Shown here: positions 24,669 to 33,491 of the stretch, piece after piece
Layout: every line of letters begins with the position of its first letter
Numbering within the stretch: position 1 is the first letter of the stretch
Assembly: GCA_900550445.1 (NCBI GenBank)
Contig: URSF01000006.1
Coordinates: forward strand, 1-64,000
Source: an uncultured Rhodospirillaceae bacterium
Lineage (GTDB): Bacteria > Pseudomonadota > Alphaproteobacteria > CAAGCB01 > CAG-977
Length of the DNA: 64,000 nt
Direction of reading: 5' to 3'
The notes under the pieces: model-generated
Databases searched by the model: none
The model's input: only the letters and a program-made list of their open reading frames with translations
Told to the model about the DNA's origin: nothing
Position numbers and translations under genes: made by a program

Positions 24669-26393
24669 TCATTCTTGGTAAGCTTTAAAACTCAAATGAA
24701 AAACCGTCCCTTGCCCGACAGTGCTTTCCACTCGGACAGAGCCGCCGCAGTTTTCAATAATTGTCTTTACAATGGACAACCCCAGCCCCGTGCCCGTATT
24801 ACCGGTATCCGACACTCCTTTGGAAAAAAACGGTTCAAAAATACGCGACAGGTTTTCCGGTGCTATCCCGACCCCCGTATCAGCGAAATCAACATTCACC
24901 CGGTCTTTACCGGCAAAGATCCTGATTGTCATTTTCCCGCCGTCCGGCATTGCGTGAAAAGCGTTTTGCATTAAATTCACCGTCATCATGCGCATTTCCG
25001 CGTCTGCCGCGGAAATAACGGCCGGGCAATCGGATTCTTCGATTTTAACGTCAATACCTGTTTTTTTAGCTTCGTATTCCAACAGACAGGCCGTTTCGGA
25101 AATAACTTCGTTTAAATCAACCGGACGGTATTCTTTTTCCGGTTTTCTGGACAGTTTTAACAAACGAGACGTCACATTGATGCAAAAGCCTATTTGTTCG
25201 CTGACCAATTCCAGATAACGTTTCAAATCCTCCTGCTTCATCGGCTTTTTTTCAATTTTATCCAGAATATTTTCTAAAATCAAACGCACGGACCCCAGCG
25301 GATTGCGCATTTCATGAGCCACAGAGCTGGCCAGCATGCCGACGGCAGACAATTTTTGCTGATGTGAAAACAAAATCGCCTTGTCCAAAGGACGGATCAG
25401 TTCAATGATCCACAATACCTGTCCGTCTTCGGTTTGATGATAAGAAGCGGCCGCGGAAACTTCCATAAACCGTTCTCTTCCTTCTTTATCGGTATAACGC
25501 TGGATCAGATTGACGGGACGATCCGGGTTTTCTTTTAATAAAGCCAAAGGACACGGGTTTTGTTCACTGCGGCACGGTTCCGTATAACCGCAAAGTTCAA
25601 AACATTTCTTTTCCGACGGATTCAAAAGTTGTTCGTTCATTTTATCGTACGACAGATTTGTCAGAATAATATTATAATTTTCATCTAACACACGTATGCC
25701 GTCGGGAATAGTATTAATCAGATTTTGCAGAAATTCTTTGTTTTCTTTGATATTCTGAATTGATTTTTCAATATTTTCAGCCATTTGGTTAAAATCGCGC
25801 GCCAATAAATCCAATTCGTCCTGTTTGGAAAAATGCGGCAGTACGGGCACACGGAAACTCAAATCACCTGAAGAAATATGATGCGTTGCTTCCAACAGAT
25901 TTTCAACCGGCCTTAACACCCACCGGCGGACGACCAGCCACAACAGTTCCAAAATAATAAACACCAGCAGAAAACTGACTAAAATAAAGTATCCCAGCTG
26001 CCTGACTTTTTTATTGCGTTCGTTTGCCCCTTTCATATCCCGCAGCAGTTCCTGGCGAATGGCCAGGTAACGGTCGTCCAGAGGTTTCAGGTGAAACGTA
26101 TCATTCTGATCATTCCACAATTTTGTTATCGTATCCGTTTCGGGCGTGTTGATTTGTTTATACAATTCTGTAACGGCCCAGCGCAGACGCATATTTTCAT
26201 CATATAATTCATACAAAGATTCCGCTTTTTTTCTGCTGAGTACGGCTTCCTGATCCAGCTGATCAACATAACTGAGCATAAATATCAATAAAAATAAAGA
26301 ACAGATCCCGGCAACGCTTAAAAACAAAAACAGAAATATTTTTGCGTTCAGGCTGACGAAAAATTTATTTTTTTTCGGCTGATTCGACATCAA
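24669..26393 (-). CDS. Sensor histidine kinase with HAMP and Cys-motif PAS domain
   Basis: A membrane sensor kinase of 574 residues. TM1 is at about 17-40, and a 90-residue mostly helical outer sensor follows. TM2 is at about 133-156, HAMP at 157-212 and a PAS domain at about 217-335. HisKA carries phosphoacceptor His360 (SSVAHEMRNPLGS), then the ATPase domain (NLMQNAFHAM N-box, DTGVGIAPENL, GTGLGLSI). The PAS domain holds four cysteines at 264, 268, 274 and 281 (CFELC...C......CPL), a pattern seen in some redox- or metal-linked sensor PAS domains. No response regulator gene is adjacent, so the partner is elsewhere. The downstream hydrolase gene is probably co-transcribed. Confidence 0.9.
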   Translation of the reverse strand: MMSNQPKKNKFFVSLNAKIFLFLFLSVAGICSLFLLIFMLSYVDQLDQEAVLSRKKAESLYELYDENMRLRWAVTELYKQINTPETDTITKLWNDQNDTFHLKPLDDRYLAIRQELLRDMKGANERNKKVRQLGYFILVSFLLVFIILELLWLVVRRWVLRPVENLLEATHHISSGDLSFRVPVLPHFSKQDELDLLARDFNQMAENIEKSIQNIKENKEFLQNLINTIPDGIRVLDENYNIILTNLSYDKMNEQLLNPSEKKCFELCGYTEPCRSEQNPCPLALLKENPDRPVNLIQRYTDKEGRERFMEVSAAASYHQTEDGQVLWIIELIRPLDKAILFSHQQKLSAVGMLASSVAHEMRNPLGSVRLILENILDKIEKKPMKQEDLKRYLELVSEQIGFCINVTSRLLKLSRKPEKEYRPVDLNEVISETACLLEYEAKKTGIDVKIEESDCPAVISAADAEMRMMTVNLMQNAFHAMPDGGKMTIRIFAGKDRVNVDFADTGVGIAPENLSRIFEPFFSKGVSDTGNTGTGLGLSIVKTIIENCGGSVRVESTVGQGTVFHLSFKAYQE

Positions 26394-26419
26394 AAGACCC
26401 TTTGTAAAAAAACAGACCG

Positions 26420-26974
26420 TTAAAAGATATCACTTTTTTGAACACTTTTCCATTGTCCCGGACTTAACCCGTCCAAAGTCAGTTTTCCGATTGCAACACG
26501 CACCAAACGCAAAGTCGGGAATCCGACGGCGGCGGTCATACGGCGCACCTGTCTGTTTTTGCCTTCGGTCAGCGTCAGACGGATCCACGACGTCGGAATA
26601 TTTTTCCGATAACGTATCGGCGGATCGCGTTCGGATAAAGCGGGCGGCTTTGCCAAAATTTCCGCCCGGCACGGCTTTGTTTTATAATTTTTAATCACAA
26701 CGCCTTTTTTTAAAGCTTCAACGGCCTGCGGCGTCACGGTTCCGTCAAGCTGCGCCAGATAAGAACGCGGGTGTTCAAAAACGGGATCCAGCAATTTTTT
26801 TATCATTTTGCCGTCATCGGTCAACAACAGCAGCCCTTCGCTGTCGTGATCCAGCCGTCCGGCGGCGTAAACGCCCGAAGGCAGGTGAAATCCGGCCAAT
26901 CCTTCATGTCCCGCTTCGGCCGTGAACTGGCTTAAAAAACCGTATGGTTTGTAAAAAGCAATGTATTGAAACAT
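26420..26974 (-). CDS. rluE: 23S rRNA pseudouridine synthase, RluE type
   Basis: A 184-residue RsuA/RluE-family pseudouridine synthase; E. coli RluE modifies U2457 of 23S rRNA. The N-terminus YIAFYKPYGFLSQF, the catalytic segment AGRLDHDSEGLLLLT with its Asp, and the GKNRQVRRMTAAVGFPTLRL motif are all visible. The ALSERDPPIRYRKNIPTSW segment is characteristic of RluE. There is no N-terminal S4 domain, as expected for this subgroup. It follows the sensor kinase region on the same strand, upstream of it, and is divergent from the 3-methyladenine glycosylase gene. Confidence 0.9.
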   Translation of the reverse strand: MFQYIAFYKPYGFLSQFTAEAGHEGLAGFHLPSGVYAAGRLDHDSEGLLLLTDDGKMIKKLLDPVFEHPRSYLAQLDGTVTPQAVEALKKGVVIKNYKTKPCRAEILAKPPALSERDPPIRYRKNIPTSWIRLTLTEGKNRQVRRMTAAVGFPTLRLVRVAIGKLTLDGLSPGQWKSVQKSDIF

Positions 26975-27030
26975 TTTTCAATCCCTTATAAACTTCAGTT
27001 TCAGATTAAGAACTTTCGGATTGAAAAGCA

Positions 27031-27546
27031 ATGCGGCGTTTACCTCTTTCTTTTTTTAACCGCCCGACGATCACTGTGGCGCAGGAACTGTTGGGCAAAG
27101 AAATTTTTTTCAAAGGACAAACGGCCGTTATTACCGAAACAGAAGCTTACATCGGTGAAAACGACCCTGCCTGCCACGCCGCGCGCGGGAAAACGAAGCG
27201 AACGGCGGTTATGTACGGGCGGGCCGGATTTTCTTACGTTTATCTGATTTACGGCATGTATTACTGTTTGAATTTCGTCACTCAGGAAGAAGGTTTCCCC
27301 GCCGCCGTATTGATCAGAGCCGTTCGAATGAAAGACATTCCCGATAAAAAACTGGACGGCCCCGGAAAGCTCTGCCGTTTTCTGGGCATTACAAAAGAAC
27401 ATAACGGCGTTGATCTGCTGAGGTCTGACGAATTTTTTGTTTCGGATACAGGTTTGTCTTTGCCTTTTATTGCGACGCCGCGGATCGGCATTTCATCGGG
27501 ACAGGATAAAGAATGGCGGTTTCTGGCTCAGTTTTCCAAAGAATAA
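27031..27546 (+). CDS. DNA-3-methyladenine glycosylase (AAG/MPG type)
   Basis: A base-excision repair enzyme that removes alkylated purines. It is 171 residues, somewhat shorter than typical MPG proteins. The active-site segment is TETEAYIGENDPACHAARG, with the catalytic Glu. A damage-intercalating Tyr region is GFSYVYLIYGMYYCLN, and AAVLIRAV completes the core. The ATG at 27031 gives the normal PLSFFNRPT start. Its last 19 bases overlap the convergent exported-protein gene. No ada-response neighbours are present. Confidence 0.9.
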   Translation: MRRLPLSFFNRPTITVAQELLGKEIFFKGQTAVITETEAYIGENDPACHAARGKTKRTAVMYGRAGFSYVYLIYGMYYCLNFVTQEEGFPAAVLIRAVRMKDIPDKKLDGPGKLCRFLGITKEHNGVDLLRSDEFFVSDTGLSLPFIATPRIGISSGQDKEWRFLAQFSKE

Positions 27547-27884
27547 AGGCTGGGAACATTTTCCCGCGGCATGGAAACATATTCGCAAAATTCTCCCATC
27601 GCGTCGCAAGGGGCGGTATAAAAGAACGTGTTGTCATTTTCAATGCCGGGCGCCTGAATATAATATTCGGCATATCCTAAATTCATTACATTTTCCCGCG
27701 CAATATTCACGGACGCTTTGACCCCCGAAGAACAGACAAACGGCATTGTCCAAACATTGCCTTTTAACGACCATGTTCCATAGCTTTGCACAAATTCGTA
27801 CGGTTCCCAACATTCGGGCGGCCTGTCCTGCGCCGCCGCCGGAAAAACAAATAAAACCGAAAAGATAAAAACAATCCGTCTCAT
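27528..27884 (-). CDS. Small exported four-cysteine protein
   Basis: A protein of 118 residues starting at the ATG at 27884, which GAAAAGGAAAAG precedes; a GTG seven codons upstream is less likely. Residues 1-18 form a signal peptide ending Pro-Ala-Ala-Ala-Gln. The mature domain has four cysteines (PECWEPYEF, FVCSSG, APCDAMGEFC) that probably make two disulphides in the periplasm. No family is recognised. It is convergent with the glycosylase gene, with a 19-base overlap, and divergent from tatD. Confidence 0.6.
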   Translation of the reverse strand: MRRIVFIFSVLFVFPAAAQDRPPECWEPYEFVQSYGTWSLKGNVWTMPFVCSSGVKASVNIARENVMNLGYAEYYIQAPGIENDNTFFYTAPCDAMGEFCEYVSMPRENVPSLYSLEN

Positions 27885-27962
27885 GACTTTTCCTTTTCTT
27901 TTCACCCGTTCCTATTTTAAAATACCTCTTGATTTTGAACAGCTGTTTAAAAGGATAGCGTT

Positions 27963-28736
27963 ATGATCGACGCTCATATTCATTTGCAGGACAAACGTTT
28001 TGACGCCGACCGCGACGATCTGATCAGACAGGCGGAAAATAAAGGCGTAACGGCTTTTTTCTGCGCCTCGACACACCCGCAGGACGCCCGAAACGTCATC
28101 GGACTGGCACAAAAACATGCCCGCATTATTCCCTTTATCGGAACGCACCCGTGGTTTTCCGATGAATACGATCCGCAGGATTTTGAAACGTTGCTGAAAA
28201 ACTATCCCCATGCCGGCGTCGGAGAAATCGGTCTGGACGGACTGCGCGGTCGGCCAAACCAGGAAAGCGTATTTCAAGATCAGCTGAACACGGCCGCCCG
28301 TCTGAACCGTCCCTGCGTCATTCACTGCGTTAAATTGTTTGATCCCGTCGCCCGTATCATTAAACAGGCCGAAAAACTGCCGCCCGCCTTATTATTTCAC
28401 GGCTTTTCGGGAACAAAACAGCAGGCGGATTTCTTTTTACGTTTCAATGCTTTTTTTTCATTTTCGGGATCGGTATTGTCTGATCGAAAAACAAAAATAC
28501 ACAGTCTGCTTTCAGCCCTGCCAGCAGACAGAGTTCTGGTTGAAACGGACGCGCCGGATATGCGTCCGCCCGACCGGTTTTGCACAAATCCGGACGATAA
28601 ACGCAACGTCCCCGAAAATCTGGACTTGATTATTCAGGGAATAGCCGCCATAAAAAACATCGACGTTTCTTCATTCACGGCGGTTTTAGACCAAAACGCG
28701 CAACGTTTTTTGTCGGGGTTAAAATATGGTCAATGA
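27963..28736 (+). CDS. TatD-family metal-dependent hydrolase
   Basis: A 257-residue member of the TatD nuclease family (amidohydrolase TIM barrel, 3'-5' exonuclease activity in E. coli TatD). Metal ligands are visible in MIDAHIHLQDKRFD, GTHPWFSDE, GVGEIGLDG (catalytic Glu), FHGFSG and VETDAPDMRP. It overlaps tcdA by 11 bases, so the two are coupled. Several TatD paralogues usually occur per genome, so the exact paralogue cannot be named. Confidence 0.9.
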   Translation: MIDAHIHLQDKRFDADRDDLIRQAENKGVTAFFCASTHPQDARNVIGLAQKHARIIPFIGTHPWFSDEYDPQDFETLLKNYPHAGVGEIGLDGLRGRPNQESVFQDQLNTAARLNRPCVIHCVKLFDPVARIIKQAEKLPPALLFHGFSGTKQQADFFLRFNAFFSFSGSVLSDRKTKIHSLLSALPADRVLVETDAPDMRPPDRFCTNPDDKRNVPENLDLIIQGIAAIKNIDVSSFTAVLDQNAQRFLSGLKYGQ

Positions 28737-29469
28737 TCAATTTACGCGTCTGCGCCTGCTTGTCGGCGACGAAGGTATGCAAAAACTGCAAAACGCTTTT
28801 GTTATTGTTGCCGGACTGGGCGCCGTCGGCAGCTATGCCGTCGAAGCTCTGGCGCGCGCGGGAATCGGCCGACTGCGCCTGATTGACAGCGATACAGTCA
28901 GCCTCAGCAATTTAAACAGGCAGCTGTTTGCTTTACATTCCACGATCGGACGGCCCAAAACGGAAATCGCCGCTCTGCGCGTCCGCGACATCAATCCCGC
29001 CTGCCAAACGGAACTGCATCAAAAATTCATCAACGCCGATTCAATTCCCGAATTATTTTCAGGAAAGCCCGATTTCGTTATTGACGCTATTGATTCTTTG
29101 AATCCCAAAACGGATTTAATCGCTTATCTGTATGAAAACAAGATTCCTTTTATCTCTTCAATGGGGGCGGCCTTAAGAACGGATCCCCGTTTTATCGCCG
29201 TTGATAAAATGGCCAAAGTCACGCATTGCCGTCTGGCCTATATGCTGCGCAAACGCCTGCGCCGCAGAGGAATTGCCCTGGATTTCCCCTGCGTGTATTC
29301 TTCTCAACCGCGTGAAGGAATTCCAGCGCCGCAATACAGCGAAGAAAACGAACAGACTCCCGGATTGGGACGCGACAGAGCCGTCATGGGCAGTCTGCCG
29401 ACAATCACGGGTATTTTCGGATTAACGCTGGCAAATTACGTCATCTGCCGTTTATATCAGACTAATTAA
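28726..29469 (+). CDS. tcdA: tRNA threonylcarbamoyladenosine dehydratase
   Basis: An E1-like ThiF-fold enzyme of 247 residues that cyclises the t6A modification at position 37 of ANN-decoding tRNAs, using ATP. It shows the nucleotide-binding GLGAVGSYAVEALARAG, the LIDSDTVSLSNLNRQ motif with RQLFALHSTIG, and AIDSLNPKTDLI. The family's C-terminal SSQPREG segment is present. The start overlaps tatD by 11 bases. The 3' end overlaps the convergent lipoprotein gene by 8 bases. Confidence 0.92.
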   Translation: MVNDQFTRLRLLVGDEGMQKLQNAFVIVAGLGAVGSYAVEALARAGIGRLRLIDSDTVSLSNLNRQLFALHSTIGRPKTEIAALRVRDINPACQTELHQKFINADSIPELFSGKPDFVIDAIDSLNPKTDLIAYLYENKIPFISSMGAALRTDPRFIAVDKMAKVTHCRLAYMLRKRLRRRGIALDFPCVYSSQPREGIPAPQYSEENEQTPGLGRDRAVMGSLPTITGIFGLTLANYVICRLYQTN

Positions 29470-30238
29470 CCAGTCTGGGCCAGATATCGACCCACCCTTT
29501 GTCATGCGACGCATTCGGCACAATGATAATTTCCGCCCGGCTGTCCGTTCCCAAAGAATAAACGAAACTTTCCGTTAAAGACGCCGGAACCGTTTTATCC
29601 GCTCCGCCCGAATAATGCACTTGTTTAATTTTTGCCAGTTTTTGCTTATAGTCTGCCGGATTTAAAGACCCTTTCAACGGCGAATCTTTATGAAAAGACG
29701 TCCATGCTTTGTGATCCAGCACACCGGCAACGGTCATTACTTTTGATACGGCGGGCGTCCGTACCGCGACCAACAGAGCAACCGCTCCGCCGCCCGAATA
29801 ACCGACCAGTTCCGCCGACGGCGCCTGATACTGCTTTATCAGTTTGCGCACGGCTTCTTCGGCGGCAGCGATCACTTTCGGATCAAAACGGCCGTTTGTC
29901 CAATAATACGGACGACATTCGCGCGAAGAAACATACTGACACGGCCGGCCCAGATAAATAACGTTGGCGAACGGATCTTTCTGCGCCAGATTTAAAGCCG
30001 TCGTTTCTGACGGTGTAGGATCCGCAGACGGCGTATACGGATTAATCCAGGCGAATCCGTCGCCTTCGATATAAATACGCAAAGGTCCGCCTTTTTTTCC
30101 GATGCGCGCCCAGGAAGCCAGAGAAAAATTTTTGGTTTTTATTTCCTGATACGAAAACCCTTCGGGACGGGGCAAAGAAGCACAGCCGCCGATTCCGGCC
30201 GTCAGTAATATGAAAAAAAACAATCGACGCAACATCAC
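29462..30238 (-). CDS. Alpha/beta-hydrolase lipoprotein
   Basis: A 258-residue exported protein with a lipoprotein signal (GIGGC near residue 19), so it should be anchored to a membrane leaflet in the periplasm. The hydrolase core shows the IYIEGDGFAW oxyanion-like strand and the nucleophile elbow VGYSGGG. A GGADKTVP acid region and a C-terminal NASHDKGW histidine complete a Ser-Asp-His triad. The substrate is unknown; a short-chain esterase is plausible. It is convergent with tcdA with an 8-base overlap, and divergent from the aquaporin gene. Confidence 0.8.
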   Translation of the reverse strand: MMLRRLFFFILLTAGIGGCASLPRPEGFSYQEIKTKNFSLASWARIGKKGGPLRIYIEGDGFAWINPYTPSADPTPSETTALNLAQKDPFANVIYLGRPCQYVSSRECRPYYWTNGRFDPKVIAAAEEAVRKLIKQYQAPSAELVGYSGGGAVALLVAVRTPAVSKVMTVAGVLDHKAWTSFHKDSPLKGSLNPADYKQKLAKIKQVHYSGGADKTVPASLTESFVYSLGTDSRAEIIIVPNASHDKGWVDIWPRLVN

Positions 30239-30322
30239 TTTTTAACCGTTTCTTTGTAAAAAGACGAGATATTCTACTGAAGAATATTATACACATAAAT
30301 AATTTTTGTCACAGGAGAAACC

Positions 30323-31015
30323 GTGAAAAATTATCTTTCAGAATTTGCCGGCACATTCGGATTTGTTTTTATCGGCTGCGGCGCCGTCGTTTTTGCAGCG
30401 CCCTTTATCGGTTATCTGGGGATCGCCATGGCGTTCGGTCTGGCCTACAGCGCGATGGGACTTGCCTTCAAAGGTCACCATTTCAATCCCGCCGTAACGA
30501 TTGCCGCCGCTTTGTCCGGACAATTCCGCGGCAAAAACATCTGGTTTACTCTGATCAAAACGGCCGGATACGTTTTATTGCAGACGGCCGGCGCCTGCGC
30601 CGCCGTTTTTCTGATTTATTATGTTTATTCGGGCAAAACGGGCTACGTCTATCAGGGATCGCCGGACGCCAATGTTATTGACCGCTACGCGCTGCCGGCC
30701 GCTTTTTGTCTGGAAACGATTCTGAGCTTTTTGTTCCTGTGCGTATTTTTGGGAAATAACGGCCATACGGACCGCCAGGCCGCTGCCTGCGGCTTATTTA
30801 TAACGGCCGCCTGTCTTTTATCCTATCCGGTAACAAAAGGCGCCTTAAATCCCGCCAGAACGACGGCCTCCGCCTTGTTCGGCGGCGAAACGGCTCTGGC
30901 GCAGCTGCCTGTTTTCTGGGCCGCGGCGTTAACTGCCGCGCTGGTCGCCGGAATTGCTTATCACCCGGTTTTCAGACGCGGCAAAAAACAAAAAGCGGAA
31001 GTTAATGCGTCATAA
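30323..31015 (+). CDS. Aquaporin (MIP family)
   Basis: An inner-membrane channel of 230 residues with six transmembrane helices and two half-helices carrying the paired NPA motifs: HHFNPAVTIAAA in the first half and GALNPARTTASA in the second. The first half reads GHHFNPA, close to AqpZ. The Thr/Ser after the second NPAR and the overall length also favour a water channel over a glycerol facilitator, but selectivity cannot be settled by eye. An AGGAG-like site precedes the start. Its last 14 bases overlap the convergent Usp gene. Confidence 0.92.
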   Translation: MKNYLSEFAGTFGFVFIGCGAVVFAAPFIGYLGIAMAFGLAYSAMGLAFKGHHFNPAVTIAAALSGQFRGKNIWFTLIKTAGYVLLQTAGACAAVFLIYYVYSGKTGYVYQGSPDANVIDRYALPAAFCLETILSFLFLCVFLGNNGHTDRQAAACGLFITAACLLSYPVTKGALNPARTTASALFGGETALAQLPVFWAAALTAALVAGIAYHPVFRRGKKQKAEVNAS

Positions 31016-31889
31016 ATAATGCAATATCCGCGTTATCAATCAAATACTTTGTCATGCTGCCCAAAATCCAGCGGCGCATGGTGCTTTGCGTAAACGCCCC
31101 CGTAACCAGCAGATCAAAACGTCCGCAGGCCTGACGGACAATTTCCGCCCCTTTGGTCGAAACAGAATCCGTTTCAGGTATTTTGACAATTTCCGATTTA
31201 ATGCCATGCCAGGCCAAACGTCTGGCTAAAGCGCGTGAATCCGCCCATGTTTCATTGGGCAAATCGGTTTCCAAAATAACGACTTCTTCCGCCCGGGTTA
31301 AAAACGGCATGGCCAAAGTAACGGCTTTTGCCGCTTCTTCAGTAGCGTCCCAGGCAATCATGATCCGGTTACCGACGGATTCCGGCGCTTCACGCGGCGC
31401 AATTAAAATCGCAGATCCGCTTTCCATCAGTGCGGCATTTAAAACCGCCAGCGTATCTCTGGCTGTCGGAGACGATAATTCCGGACGAGCCAACACCGTT
31501 AAATCCGACACGCGTGAACACCAGGCGATAACCTCGTCTTCGCAGCCGAAAATTTCGCGAAACTGCGCCGTAATTTCTTTTAATTCCGCCTGCGGCTCCG
31601 TTTTCGGCAACAAACCGTGTTCTTCCACAAATTTTTCAAAAATCACGCGCATTTCGTCCGCGTTCGCGGCAAAAGCCTTTTCTTCTGCCTGAACAACGTC
31701 ATTGACGACAAATCCCGCCATATCCGCACTGACAACGGGAACAGGCAGAATGCATGACGGTTCCAGATGCACATGAAAAACGTCCAGATGACCGTTGAAC
31801 TTCTTTGCCGTCAAAAGCGCCGTTTGCAAAACGGATTCCGACGTCTGCGCAGCATCAAGCTGAACCAGAATATTTTTAAAAGCATTCAT
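31002..31889 (-). CDS. Tandem universal stress protein
   Basis: Two UspA-like domains in one 295-residue cytoplasmic protein. The first starts KNILVQLDAAQTSESVLQTA, and the second starts GNRIMIAWDATEEAAKAV. The C-terminal nucleotide-loop region reads LVTGAFTQSTMRRWILGS followed by TKYLI. It is close to, but not exactly, the G-x2-G-x9-G-S/T ATP motif, so nucleotide binding is uncertain. It lies 16 bases downstream of the APH/P-loop fusion gene, in the same direction, suggesting a shared stress-related unit. Confidence 0.85.
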   Translation of the reverse strand: MNAFKNILVQLDAAQTSESVLQTALLTAKKFNGHLDVFHVHLEPSCILPVPVVSADMAGFVVNDVVQAEEKAFAANADEMRVIFEKFVEEHGLLPKTEPQAELKEITAQFREIFGCEDEVIAWCSRVSDLTVLARPELSSPTARDTLAVLNAALMESGSAILIAPREAPESVGNRIMIAWDATEEAAKAVTLAMPFLTRAEEVVILETDLPNETWADSRALARRLAWHGIKSEIVKIPETDSVSTKGAEIVRQACGRFDLLVTGAFTQSTMRRWILGSMTKYLIDNADIALFMTH

Positions 31890-31905
31890 TGTTTTCCCCC
31901 ATTCA

Positions 31906-33471
31906 TTAATCCCGACCGGACAAAATCGTCCGCACGCGCGTCAATGTTGCCATACGGTCGCCGGACGTATCGATTTTATCCCACGTCACCGGTCCGACAT
32001 TAATGTCCAGCTGCCGCCTTAATTCTTCAGCCGTTTTAACGTCTGACGGATTGCGCTTGCGCGATGCGACGCGTTCTATTCTGATTTCCAGAGGCGCGTC
32101 AACCCACAGCCCTTGAAAATCAACGTTCATTTCACGGGCGGTTTCTTCAATCGCGCGGCGCTGGCGCTCTTCATGAAACAAAGCGTCGGCAACAACGGAC
32201 TGACCGGCGCTTAACAGACGACGACATTCGTCGCACAGCAGATCAAAGACCTTATTTTCCAATTCCGGCGTATATTCCGCGGGATCCAGATGTTCTTCCA
32301 ATCCCGTATTCAGCAGATTTTTACGCAAAACGTCATCGCGCAAAATAACCGCACCGGGCGGATTGCCGATAAACGGCGCGGATTCACGGGCAATTCGTGA
32401 TTTCCCACTGCCCGACAAACCGCCGCAAGCAACCAGAACCGGTTTGGGCTGATCCAGAAAACGTTTGGAAATAACAAGCTGTTCATAGGCTCTGTTAGCC
32501 ATCAGATCAGCTTCGCGTTTATCCTTTATTTCCGCGGAACGCTGCGCGAAAACATACGCGTTGACCGCCGCCCGGCATGACAAAAACAACGGCAGAACGG
32601 GAATACCTTCCCAATCCGCCGACAAGGCCATGTAATGATTGAACAAAATGCTGGCCAGCCGGCGCTGTCCTTTGCTTTCCATATCAACCAGCAGAAAAGC
32701 AAAATCGTACAGCGTATCAATCTGCGTCAGATCATCGTAAAATTCGATCGGGTTCAATGGCACAACGCGCCCGTTCCACATTGCCAGATTACGCAGGGTC
32801 AGATCCCCGTGGCACCAGCGGATTTTGCCGTCCGCCTGTCTTTTCAACAGCAATTCCCTATTTTTTTCCAGTGCGTCCAGCTGCGCTTTTTCCAAAGCGT
32901 CCACATCTTCGCCGTCAAAAATATCGGGCACAAAACAGCGGATCATCGCATTGTTTTCATAAATCCGCCCTCTGATGATATCGACCGGATTTCGGGTTGT
33001 AATGATTTCGGCGTTTTGATGCAGTTCAAAAATCTTTTCCGCCGTATCCATCATTTCAAAGCGGTCCAATTCCCCTCTGTCCACCATGTTGTCAAACAGC
33101 AGGTTTTCTTCAAATTCATGCGCCACAAGCAGATAGTCAATAACTTCCGCGTTTTTATCCGGACAGGCCGAACGAATGAAGATCCTGCTTTTTTTATCAA
33201 TTACGACCTCTTCGACGCCGAAACACAGCCCCGGCGCGAAACGGTTGCAGATGTCCAACTCTTTTTGACAGGCGGCCAGACGTTTTTCCGGCGTCGAATA
33301 ATCGACATACGGATACTTTACGCCGCGTTTAAGCTTATAAGCCTTTTCCCCCGTTAAAAAAACGTCCGAAATGTTCGTTTCTTTAACCGTTATTTTCTGC
33401 GACGATTTCAGACCGAAAGCTTCCGGTGAAGACAACGCGGCAATCAACGCGGATTGATCATCAATCAGCAT
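31906..33471 (-). CDS. Fused APH-like kinase and P-loop kinase
   Basis: A 521-residue two-domain protein. The N-terminal half is an APH-fold kinase-like domain: a TGEKAYKLKRGVKYPYVD strand, the catalytic-loop-like RWCHGDLTLRNLA, and an FYDDLTQIDTLYD acidic segment. The C-terminal half (from about residue 350) is an AAA/adenylate-kinase-type P-loop domain, with Walker A CGGLSGSGKSRIARE and a VARKRN-like arginine region. This pair is a known bacterial architecture of unknown substrate. It sits between guaC and the tandem Usp gene, all on one strand with short gaps. Phosphotransfer to a small metabolite is likely, but nothing more specific can be said. Confidence 0.85.
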   Translation of the reverse strand: MLIDDQSALIAALSSPEAFGLKSSQKITVKETNISDVFLTGEKAYKLKRGVKYPYVDYSTPEKRLAACQKELDICNRFAPGLCFGVEEVVIDKKSRIFIRSACPDKNAEVIDYLLVAHEFEENLLFDNMVDRGELDRFEMMDTAEKIFELHQNAEIITTRNPVDIIRGRIYENNAMIRCFVPDIFDGEDVDALEKAQLDALEKNRELLLKRQADGKIRWCHGDLTLRNLAMWNGRVVPLNPIEFYDDLTQIDTLYDFAFLLVDMESKGQRRLASILFNHYMALSADWEGIPVLPLFLSCRAAVNAYVFAQRSAEIKDKREADLMANRAYEQLVISKRFLDQPKPVLVACGGLSGSGKSRIARESAPFIGNPPGAVILRDDVLRKNLLNTGLEEHLDPAEYTPELENKVFDLLCDECRRLLSAGQSVVADALFHEERQRRAIEETAREMNVDFQGLWVDAPLEIRIERVASRKRNPSDVKTAEELRRQLDINVGPVTWDKIDTSGDRMATLTRVRTILSGRD

Positions 33472-33491
33472 AATGCGGGTCTCCTTTTGAA

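Noticed and set aside
21656..24700. Integrated element with attL/attR at tRNA-Leu
   Set aside because: No second copy of the tRNA 3' end, integrase or mobility gene is visible in the window.
32635..33357. 240-codon + strand frame opposite the APH/P-loop fusion gene
   Set aside because: No start signal or recognisable motif; the opposite strand has kinase and Walker motifs.
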